DNA of 5,448 nucleotides from an uncultured Clostridia bacterium (GTDB lineage: Bacteria > Bacillota > Clostridia > Oscillospirales > Ruminococcaceae), in NCBI GenBank assembly GCA_947177695.1, contig CAMWVO010000162.1, forward strand, positions 1-5,448, given 5' to 3'. The position numbers and the translations under genes are program-made. Positions 1 through 5,448 of this stretch are shown here, in pieces. How positions within the stretch are numbered: the first letter of the stretch is position 1; each line of letters opens with the position of its first letter. The notes under the pieces are model-generated. The model was not told the DNA's origin. It worked only from the letters and a program-made list of their open reading frames with translations, and searched no databases.

Positions 1-1
1 A

Positions 2-94
2 AAGTTCGCTCCTGTAATTTATTCGGGACAATATCATTCTCTCGGAAAACATCTTGGCAAAATAGGAGATTTTTTAGAAAACAAAACAGAATAA
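2..94 (+). CDS. C-terminal end of an unidentified protein (partial, cut by left edge)
   Basis: Reading from base 2 gives 30 sense codons and a TAA stop at 92-94. The peptide (beginning KFAPVIYSGQYHSLGKHLGK) has an ordinary mix of hydrophobic, glycine and charged residues and ends in a lysine/glutamate-rich tail, as real C-termini often do. Another frame is open to 124 but reads as an arginine/serine-rich string that looks non-coding, and the third frame stops at once. I do not recognise the family. The fragment is too short to say whether it is a NAD-pathway gene such as nadB or nadA, and nothing in it suggests that. Its codons are more AT-rich than those of the genes downstream. It ends 69 bases before nadC, so it could be in the same operon or a separate unit. 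Confidence 0.45.
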   Translation, partial: KFAPVIYSGQYHSLGKHLGKIGDFLENKTE

Positions 95-98
95 TTAG

Positions 99-127
99 TT
101 TATCAGCTTCCGGTTTGTCAATATAAT
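99..127 (+). promoter_or_regulatory. Possible sigma-A-type promoter for nadC
   Basis: A perfect TATAAT lies at 122-127. Seventeen bases upstream is TTTATC (99-104), a weak match to the -35 box. Transcription would start near 134 and leave a leader of about 30 bases with the nadC ribosome binding site. A TTGTCA at 115-120 resembles a -35 box but has no -10 at the right distance. The region is AT-rich, so a chance TATAAT is quite possible. I could not identify a NiaR/NadR-type operator. Confidence 0.3.
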
Positions 128-163
128 TATTTTAATACAGCACTTAAAAGGAGGACAAATATT

Positions 164-1003
164 ATGAACTTACCGAATTTTTACGTTGACGACATTATCA
201 CCCGCGCTCTGGCGGAGGATATCAACTACATAGACCTGGCTACCGACTATCTGCTTGACGACGAGGACATTTCCACTGCAAGCTTTATTGCAAAGGCGGA
301 GGGCGTTCTCTGCGGCATTGACTGCGCGCTGAGAGTGTTTACGCTTATTGACGGCGACATTAAGTCCGAAATAAAAATAAAGGACGGCGGAAAGGTCTGC
401 AAGGGGGACGTTATCGCAACCGTTACGGGTCGTACCAAATCCATTTTAAAGGGCGAAAGGACGTCTCTGAACATTTTGCAGCATATGTCGGGAATTGCTT
501 CCGAGACCGCTAAATACGTTGCTTGCTGCGAGGGAACAAACTGTACTATAGCGGAAACAAGAAAGACCCTCCCCGGACTTCGCGCTCTGGAAAAATACGC
601 GGTTGTAGTCGGCGGAGGAAAAAATCACCGCTTCAATCTTTCCGACGGAGCAATGCTCAAGGACAACCATATCGACGCTTACGGCAGCCTTACAAACGCA
701 GTCGCGGCTCTCCGCGCGAAAGTCGGACACATGGTAAAGATAGAGGTGGAGGTACGCAGCTTTGAAGAGCTTTGGGAGGCTTTGAACTGTCAGGCGGACG
801 TTATTATGCTCGACAATATGACTGTGGAGCAGATGGCGGAATGCGTTAAGATCGCAGGCGGCAAGTCTGTCCTCGAAGCGTCGGGAAATATTACTCTTGC
901 AAACGCGGCGGATGTTGCGAAAACTGGCGTGGACATTATTTCTGTGGGCGCTTTGACCCACTCGGTAAAGGCGTTTGATATATCGCTCAGAATTACAAAA
1001 TAA
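164..1003 (+). CDS. nadC: Nicotinate-nucleotide pyrophosphorylase (carboxylating), quinolinate phosphoribosyltransferase
   Basis: This cytosolic enzyme converts quinolinate and PRPP to nicotinate mononucleotide, CO2 and pyrophosphate, the step where de novo NAD synthesis joins the salvage route. The 279-residue length is normal for the family. The N-terminal sandwich domain covers about residues 1-110 and contains KAEGVLCG (44-51) and GERTSLNILQHMSG (97-110, with the PRPP/quinolinate-site Arg99). The barrel domain follows with TRKTLPGLR (132-140), GGGKNHRFNLSDGAMLKDNH (150-169), KIEVEV (192-197), MLDNM (215-219) and LEASGNI (237-243). Known active-site positions therefore appear intact: Arg99, Arg133, Lys134, His155, Arg156, Lys166, Glu194, Asp217 and Glu238. 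The ATG at 164 is chosen because AAGGAGGA (148-155) lies eight bases before it. No nadA or nadB is visible here. The downstream activase gene starts 47 bases after the stop with no clear terminator, so the two are probably co-transcribed. Confidence 0.96.
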   Translation: MNLPNFYVDDIITRALAEDINYIDLATDYLLDDEDISTASFIAKAEGVLCGIDCALRVFTLIDGDIKSEIKIKDGGKVCKGDVIATVTGRTKSILKGERTSLNILQHMSGIASETAKYVACCEGTNCTIAETRKTLPGLRALEKYAVVVGGGKNHRFNLSDGAMLKDNHIDAYGSLTNAVAALRAKVGHMVKIEVEVRSFEELWEALNCQADVIMLDNMTVEQMAECVKIAGGKSVLEASGNITLANAADVAKTGVDIISVGALTHSVKAFDISLRITK

Positions 1004-1004
1004 T

Positions 1005-1023
1005 TCGGGGAAAAATCGGGGAA
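1005..1023 (+). repeat. Short direct repeat TCGGGGAA in the nadC-activase gap
   Basis: TCGGGGAA occurs at 1005-1012 and again at 1016-1023, with an 11-base period, directly after the nadC stop. It is not an inverted repeat and forms no hairpin with a T-run, so it is not a terminator. It may be chance or a small slippage duplication; no function is claimed. Confidence 0.35.
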
Positions 1024-1050
1024 TCTATATATTAAAAAGGAAATTTAGTT

Positions 1051-3978
1051 ATGAGTAAAATTTTTTCGCTTGGTGTTGACGTTGGTTCCACAACGGTCAA
1101 AACGGTTATTCTGGACGAGGATAGCAACATTATCCGCTCTCGGTATCAGCGGCATTTCTCAAAGGTGCGTGAGACCGTTGAGGAGCAGCTTTCCGAAATA
1201 GCGGAGGAATATTCGGACTGCCAGTTCCGTCTGAGCATTACAGGCTCGGCGGGACTGGGTCTTGCCAACGCCTCGGGACTTCCCTTTGTGCAGGAGGTTT
1301 TCGGCGCGTTTATTGCCGTAAACCACAGCTATCCTGACGCGGACGTTGTTATCGAGCTTGGCGGCGAGGACGCGAAGATAATCTTCCTGACGGGCGGAGT
1401 TGAGCAGCGCATGAACGGCTCCTGCGCGGGAGGCACGGGCGCGTTCATAGACCAGATGGCTACCCTTTTGGGAATCACAACGGACGAGCTTGACAGGCTT
1501 GCTCTGAACGCGGAAAAGCTTTACCCCATAGCTTCGCGCTGCGGAGTTTTTGCAAAGTCGGACATTCAGCCCCTGCTCAATCAGGGTGCAAAGCGCGAGG
1601 ATATTGCCGCTTCCATATTCCAGGCGGTGGTCGATCAGACCGTTTCGGGACTTGCTCAGGGTCGTGAGATCAAGGGTAAAGTTCTGTTTCTGGGCGGTCC
1701 TCTGTCGTTCCAGAAAGGACTTCGCAAGGCATTTGTGAACAGCCTGAAGCTTTCCGACGAGAACGCTGTTTTCCCCGAAAACGCCCCCTGCTTTATGGCG
1801 TTCGGCTGTGCTCTTTACGCAAAGGAAAACGTTGAGCCTATGCCAATCGACGAAATTACCGAGCGTCTGAAAAACGCCGAAATGAAAGACGATATTATTA
1901 CGGGTCAGCCGCTTTTCGGCTCTAAGGATGAGTACGAAAGCTTTGTGGCAAGACACAGACAGTTCGACCTGAAATATGCGGATATAAACAAATACGAGGG
2001 AGAGGCTTATCTCGGTATCGACGCGGGTTCAACCACCACAAAGCTGGTGCTTATCACGCCCGAGGGAGAACTTCTGTATCAGCATTACTGTTCCAGTATG
2101 GGCAGACCGCTGGATATTATTTCCGCAAAACTAAAGGACATCTACGCCCTTGCGGGGGACAGAATAAAGATAGTCTCCTCGGCGGTAACGGGCTACGGTG
2201 AGGATCTTATCAGAGCGGGTCTGGGAATAGACCACGGCATTGTTGAGACGGTTGCCCACTACAAGGCGGCAAGCTTTTTTGAGCCCGAGGTTGACTTTAT
2301 TATCGACATCGGCGGTCAGGACATCAAGTGCTTCAAGATCAAAAACAAGGCTATCGACAGCATTATGCTGAACGAAGCCTGCTCGTCGGGCTGCGGCTCT
2401 TTTATCCAGACGTTCGCACTTGCAATGGGCTACGATATCGCGGAATTTTCCCAGCTGGGACTTTTCGCCGAAAAGCCTGTTGACCTTGGTTCTCGCTGCA
2501 CGGTTTTCATGAACAGCTCCGTAAAGCAGGCGCAGAAAGACGGCGCGTCCGTGGAGGATATTTCCGCGGGACTTTCCTCGTCCATAATCAAAAACGCGGT
2601 CTATAAGGTTATCCGCGCAAAATCCGTGGACGAACTGGGTAAGCACATTGTTGTTCAGGGCGGTACGTTTCTTAACGACGCGGTGCTGCGTTCCTTTGAG
2701 CTGGAGCTTGGCAGGAACGTTGTCCGTCCCGCAATTGCGGGTCTTATGGGAGCGTTCGGCTGCGCTCTGTACGCTATGGAGCACAGAGGCGAAAAGTCCT
2801 CAATGCTCACCGCGGAACAGCTTGAGAATTTCACATACTCCGCTAAGCAGAGAAACTGCGGCGGCTGTACGGCGCACTGCAATCTGACAGTGATAAGCTT
2901 CGGTGATGGAAGAAAGTTTATCAGCGGAAATCGCTGCGAAAAGGGCGCGGGAATATCTTCAACCGAGGAAAAGCTTTGTCTTTACGAATACAAATACGAC
3001 CGCCTGTTAAGCGTTGTGAGCGAGAAGCCCGCTTCTCCCAAAGCAAAGGTGGGACTGCCCCTTTGTCTGGGCTTTTACGAGCAGCTTCCTTTCTGGCACA
3101 GAGTGTTTACAGACCTTGGCTTCGAAGTCATTGTCAGCGAGGAAAGCTCCCGCGACATCTACTACAAGGGTCAGCACACCATTCCCTCGGACACGGTATG
3201 CTACCCCGCGAAGCTTGCCCACGGACATATTTTAAGTCTGCTTGAACGGGGCGCTGACTTCATCTTCTACCCCTGCGAAAGCTACAATATTGACGAGGGA
3301 CAAAGCGACAACCACTATAACTGTCCTGTGGTTGCGTACTATCCCGAACTGCTGAAAGCCAACGTCGGTGAGCTTAACGATGATAACTTCCTGCACCCGT
3401 ACATTGACATAAATCTGGAGAAGCATTTTGCCGAGGTAATGAGCAAGTCTCTTGCAAAATACGGCGTTACCAAAAAGGACGCGAAAGCGGTCTGGAGCAA
3501 GGCTATGGAGTCTATGAACAGCTATCTTTCGGACGTTGTGAAAAAGGGCGAGGAGATCATCAAAAAGGCGCGGGAGCGCAAGATGCCGATAATCGTGCTG
3601 TCGGGACGTCCCTACCACATCGACCCCGAAATAAACCACGGTATCCAAAAGCTTATCACAAGTCTTGGACTGGCTGTCATAACCGAGGACAGCGTTGCTC
3701 ACCTTGCGGATACGCCCGAGCTTACCGTCCTGAATCAGTGGACTTACCATTCACGTCTCTACCGTGCGGCGAAGTATGTCACCACACAGCCCGATATGCA
3801 GCTTGTACAGCTTGTTTCCTTCGGCTGCGGAATTGACGCTATCACCACGGACGAGGTGCGTTCCATTCTCGAAAGCGGCGGAAAGCTTTATACGCAGCTT
3901 AAAATTGATGAGATAAACAATCTGGGCGCGGCGAAGATTCGTCTCAGAAGCTTGGTTGCGGCTATGGCTGCGGATTGA
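1051..3978 (+). CDS. 2-hydroxyacyl-CoA dehydratase activase-type protein: two BadF/HgdC ATPase domains plus DUF2229-type region
   Basis: This is a 975-residue cytosolic protein of the BadF/BadG/BcrA/BcrD/HgdC activator family. Relatives use ATP to push an electron from a [4Fe-4S] cluster onto a dehydratase or reductase partner. Activase domain 1 spans about residues 4-260: phosphate loop GVDVGSTTVK (8-17), ELGGEDAK (102-109), NGSCAGGTGAFIDQM (122-136) and SRCGVFAKSD (162-171). Domain 2 spans about 318-580: GIDAGSTTTK (322-331), DIGGQDIK (419-426), NEACSSGCGSF (441-451) and SRCTVFMNSS (481-490). Each has the cysteine pair that ligates the cluster in HgdC (Cys125/Cys164 and Cys444/Cys483). Next is a cysteine cluster, NCGGCTAHC (602-610) with Cys629, then a DUF2229-like part (about 665-900) with CYPAKLAHGH (717-726), FYPC (739-742) and SGRPYHIDPEINHG (851-864), and LVSFGCGIDAITTDEV (921-936). 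An AAAAAGGAAA site (1034-1043) supports the ATG. As I recall, many Clostridia carry about 400 further residues on this chain; here they form the separate gene at 4549. The substrate is unknown. Confidence 0.9.
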   Translation: MSKIFSLGVDVGSTTVKTVILDEDSNIIRSRYQRHFSKVRETVEEQLSEIAEEYSDCQFRLSITGSAGLGLANASGLPFVQEVFGAFIAVNHSYPDADVVIELGGEDAKIIFLTGGVEQRMNGSCAGGTGAFIDQMATLLGITTDELDRLALNAEKLYPIASRCGVFAKSDIQPLLNQGAKREDIAASIFQAVVDQTVSGLAQGREIKGKVLFLGGPLSFQKGLRKAFVNSLKLSDENAVFPENAPCFMAFGCALYAKENVEPMPIDEITERLKNAEMKDDIITGQPLFGSKDEYESFVARHRQFDLKYADINKYEGEAYLGIDAGSTTTKLVLITPEGELLYQHYCSSMGRPLDIISAKLKDIYALAGDRIKIVSSAVTGYGEDLIRAGLGIDHGIVETVAHYKAASFFEPEVDFIIDIGGQDIKCFKIKNKAIDSIMLNEACSSGCGSFIQTFALAMGYDIAEFSQLGLFAEKPVDLGSRCTVFMNSSVKQAQKDGASVEDISAGLSSSIIKNAVYKVIRAKSVDELGKHIVVQGGTFLNDAVLRSFELELGRNVVRPAIAGLMGAFGCALYAMEHRGEKSSMLTAEQLENFTYSAKQRNCGGCTAHCNLTVISFGDGRKFISGNRCEKGAGISSTEEKLCLYEYKYDRLLSVVSEKPASPKAKVGLPLCLGFYEQLPFWHRVFTDLGFEVIVSEESSRDIYYKGQHTIPSDTVCYPAKLAHGHILSLLERGADFIFYPCESYNIDEGQSDNHYNCPVVAYYPELLKANVGELNDDNFLHPYIDINLEKHFAEVMSKSLAKYGVTKKDAKAVWSKAMESMNSYLSDVVKKGEEIIKKARERKMPIIVLSGRPYHIDPEINHGIQKLITSLGLAVITEDSVAHLADTPELTVLNQWTYHSRLYRAAKYVTTQPDMQLVQLVSFGCGIDAITTDEVRSILESGGKLYTQLKIDEINNLGAAKIRLRSLVAAMAAD

Positions 3979-4008
3979 TTTAAAATAACAGAACTGGTGA
4001 GATAAATA

Positions 4009-4518
4009 ATGTTAGAAACCGAAGAGAGACTGTTTGATGAATACAAAAGGGTTGACAATATCTGCCGCGATATGCTTTCGAGCCAGAGCGGGATCAAACA
4101 ATACATTACGGAGATGGGGCTGAATTCTTTTCGCGGGCGCTCTGTGGTGACATCGTGGGATAGAGATTACCGTTGGCTGCAACGCGTGCAAGGGCTGCGG
4201 AATAAAATAGCTCATGAGACATCTGCAACGGACTGTAACGAGGAAGATTTGGTGTGGTTGGAGGAGTTTCACAATCGGCTTTTGGAGCGACAAGACCCGC
4301 TTGCTTTGCTTGGAAAAGCTGATCGGGAGCGGTCGAATTTACCTCCACGGCGCGTAAACGTGTCAAATACCGTTTCAGAACAATGGGTTGACAGAAACGC
4401 TCATTTTCAGGAGAAAAAAGCTTCTCCCTTAAAGCGAGCAATAATCGTATTAGTCAAAGTACTCATCATACTTTTCGTTGCGGCATTACTTCTCAATACA
4501 GCAATGGATATGATATAA
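4009..4518 (+). CDS. Small tail-anchored membrane protein with HEPN-like RNxxxH motif, function unknown
   Basis: This 169-residue protein lies between the two parts of the dehydratase system. The ATG at 4009 is preceded by GGTGAG (3996-4001). Residues 1-105 look helical, soluble and highly charged. They include SWDRDYRWLQRV (49-60) and then RNKIAHE (64-70), which fits the R-N-x-x-x-H signature of HEPN domains. Many HEPN proteins are ribonucleases of toxin-antitoxin, abortive-infection or CRISPR systems, but some members are not nucleases. An NEEDLVWLEEFHNRLLERQDP segment follows in two parts (77-90 and 91-97). Residues 105-140 are a polar linker, and about 144-163 is one hydrophobic helix preceded by Lys142-Arg143, with only six residues after it. 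This predicts a tail anchor with the N-terminal domain in the cytoplasm. No nucleotidyltransferase antitoxin is adjacent. Composition differs from the neighbours: about 47% G+C by hand count, and 9 of 21 leucines are TTA or TTG. Acquisition by transfer is therefore plausible. That it is a real gene is fairly sure; the HEPN assignment is tentative. Confidence 0.8.
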   Translation: MLETEERLFDEYKRVDNICRDMLSSQSGIKQYITEMGLNSFRGRSVVTSWDRDYRWLQRVQGLRNKIAHETSATDCNEEDLVWLEEFHNRLLERQDPLALLGKADRERSNLPPRRVNVSNTVSEQWVDRNAHFQEKKASPLKRAIIVLVKVLIILFVAALLLNTAMDMI

Positions 4519-4531
4519 AAATTATTTTACT

Positions 4532-4551
4532 AAGGAAGTGCTTTTTATTTG
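4532..4551 (+). promoter_or_regulatory. Ribosome binding site and TTG start of the HgdB-like gene
   Basis: AAGGAAG (4532-4538) stands ten bases before a TTG at 4549-4551. An in-frame TAA at 4531-4533 limits how far upstream the reading frame can begin, and TTG is the only common start codon between that stop and the first internal ATG at 4576. The ATG at 4576 lacks a ribosome binding site, so TTG is the better start. A TTG start usually means weaker initiation, which may lower the level of this protein relative to its partner. Confidence 0.7.
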
Positions 4552-5448
4552 TCCAACGCAAAATTTACCCCCGAAATGAAGCATACCCACACAATTCTAA
4601 TCCCCGATATGCTGCCGATACATTTCGGTCTTATAATGGAAATTTTCCGCAATAACGGCTACAAAATGGAGCTGCTCACGTCCTCCGCAAGAAGCGTTGT
4701 GGACGAGGGCTTGAAGCACGTCCACAACGACACCTGCTACCCTGCTCTGCTTGTTATCGGACAGTTCATCGACGCGCTGAAAAGCGGAAAATACGACGTG
4801 AACAAGGTCGCCCTGCTTATCTCCCAGACGGGAGGAGGCTGCCGCGCTTCAAACTATATACACCTGCTGAGAAAGGCTCTGGACGAGGAGTTTCCCCAGA
4901 TACCCGTGCTGTCCCTGAATTTCAGCGGACTTGAAAAGGACAGCGGATTTAAGATTACGGCGGGAATGTTCCTGCAAATGCTTTACGCCGTGCTGTACGG
5001 AGATATCCTCATGAGCCTCTACAATACCTGCCGCGCCTACGAGGTGAACAAGGGGGACAGCAAAGCCGTCCTTGACAAATGGCGGGACAGGATATCCGAG
5101 CTTTTCCGCAGGGGCGGATACCGCAAAACTAAAAAGCTTTACCGCGAAATTCTTGCTGACTTTTCAGCAGTCGAGCGGACAAAGGAAAAGAAAATACGCG
5201 TAGGAATTGTAGGCGAGATTTACGTCAAGTACTCTCCCCTTGCAAACAATCATCTGGAGGATTTTCTCATCTCCGAGGGCTGCGAGCCTGTTGTCCCCGC
5301 CTTTCTGGATTTTTGTCTGTACTGCGCGGTGAACACCGTCAACGACGGAACTATCTACAATTTCAGCAACGGCACGACCAGAATTTTCGGCATTGCCTAC
5401 AAGCTGATATACCATATGCAGAAGCAGATGATCGCCGTTATGAAAGAG
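4549..5448 (+). CDS. HgdB/DUF2229-like dehydratase-related protein (partial, runs off right edge)
   Basis: The frame is open for exactly 300 codons from the TTG at 4549 to the window end, with no stop. It begins MSNAKFTPEMKHTHTILIPD, then LPIHFGLIMEIFRNNGY (22-38), HNDTCYPALLVIGQ (59-72), SQTGGGCRASNYIHLLRKAL (92-111), YNTCRAYE (158-165) and a later IRVGIVGEIYVKYSPLANNH (216-235). Cysteines at 63, 98, 161, 245, 256 and 259 are candidate Fe-S ligands. These motifs match the C-terminal part of the large clostridial activase/dehydratase fusion proteins and resemble HgdB-type dehydratase subunits, which accept the electron from the ATPase activase. It is therefore the likely partner of the 975-residue protein upstream. 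If full length is about 420 residues, as I would expect from the fusion proteins, about 120 are missing. Leucine codons are nearly all CTN, as in the 975-residue gene and unlike the 169-residue gene between them. The reaction is unknown; relation to double-cubane cluster proteins is also possible. Confidence 0.88.
   Translation, partial: MSNAKFTPEMKHTHTILIPDMLPIHFGLIMEIFRNNGYKMELLTSSARSVVDEGLKHVHNDTCYPALLVIGQFIDALKSGKYDVNKVALLISQTGGGCRASNYIHLLRKALDEEFPQIPVLSLNFSGLEKDSGFKITAGMFLQMLYAVLYGDILMSLYNTCRAYEVNKGDSKAVLDKWRDRISELFRRGGYRKTKKLYREILADFSAVERTKEKKIRVGIVGEIYVKYSPLANNHLEDFLISEGCEPVVPAFLDFCLYCAVNTVNDGTIYNFSNGTTRIFGIAYKLIYHMQKQMIAVMKE

Noticed and set aside
115..143. TTGTCA at 115-120 as the -35 box of a nadC promoter
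   Set aside because: The sequence 16-18 bases downstream (CAGCAC region) does not resemble a -10 box. The TATAAT nearby starts only one base after TTGTCA.
1159..1956. Minus-strand open frame of 265 codons opposite the activase gene
   Set aside because: It lies wholly inside a well-supported gene on the other strand, has no recognisable motif, and its residues are the arginine/valine/leucine-rich mix typical of antisense reading. The same holds for the minus-strand frames at 446-961, 2131-2784 and 3232-3750.
4019..4441. Minus-strand frames opposite the 169-residue gene (4012-4293 and 4106-4441)
   Set aside because: The plus-strand frame has a ribosome binding site, a coherent charged domain with the RNxxxH motif and a membrane helix. 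The minus frames lack these and overlap each other in different phases.
4009..4518. Reading the 169-residue gene as half of a toxin-antitoxin pair
   Set aside because: The neighbours on both sides belong to the activase/dehydratase system, and no small partner gene or nucleotidyltransferase motif is present within the window.
3976..4521. Similar AT-rich strings TGATTTAAAAT (3976-3986) and TGATATAAAAA (4511-4521) flanking the 169-residue gene, as a possible target-site duplication
   Set aside because: They match at only 9 of 11 positions, are low-complexity, and each overlaps or adjoins a gene end. No inverted repeats or transposase are present, so this is not evidence for a mobile element.

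Overview
The window reads as a piece of an anaerobic Clostridia chromosome, most likely a Ruminococcus-like (Oscillospiraceae) gut bacterium. This is inferred from AGGAGG-type ribosome binding sites, short intergenic gaps, one-strand gene order, leucine coded almost only by CTN in the main genes, and an oxygen-sensitive 2-hydroxyacyl-CoA dehydratase-type Fe-S system. No taxonomic search was possible.

Layout, all on the + strand. Bases 2-94 look like the last 30 codons of an unidentified gene. A 69-base AT-rich leader with a possible promoter leads to nadC (164-1003), quinolinate phosphoribosyltransferase of NAD synthesis. After 47 bases comes a 975-residue protein (1051-3978) with two tandem BadF/HgdC-type ATPase (activase) domains, a cysteine cluster and a DUF2229-type region. 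Then, 30 bases on, a 169-residue protein (4009-4518) of different composition carries an RNxxxH (HEPN-like) motif and one C-terminal membrane helix. Finally, a TTG-started gene (4549 to beyond the right edge) encodes an HgdB/DUF2229-like dehydratase-related part. It is easy to miss because it lacks an ATG at its true start and has no stop in the window.

The 975-residue protein and the TTG-started protein look like two parts of one machine. As I recall the family, many Clostridia encode it as a single chain of about 1,400 residues: ATP-driven Fe-S activase modules that pass a low-potential electron to an HgdB-like Fe-S partner. Here the chain is split at what would be the linker, and the HEPN-like membrane protein sits in the split. 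That arrangement is the most interesting thing in the window. nadC is probably co-transcribed with it, but I see no biochemical link. No tRNA, rRNA, CRISPR array, insertion sequence or convincing terminator was found.
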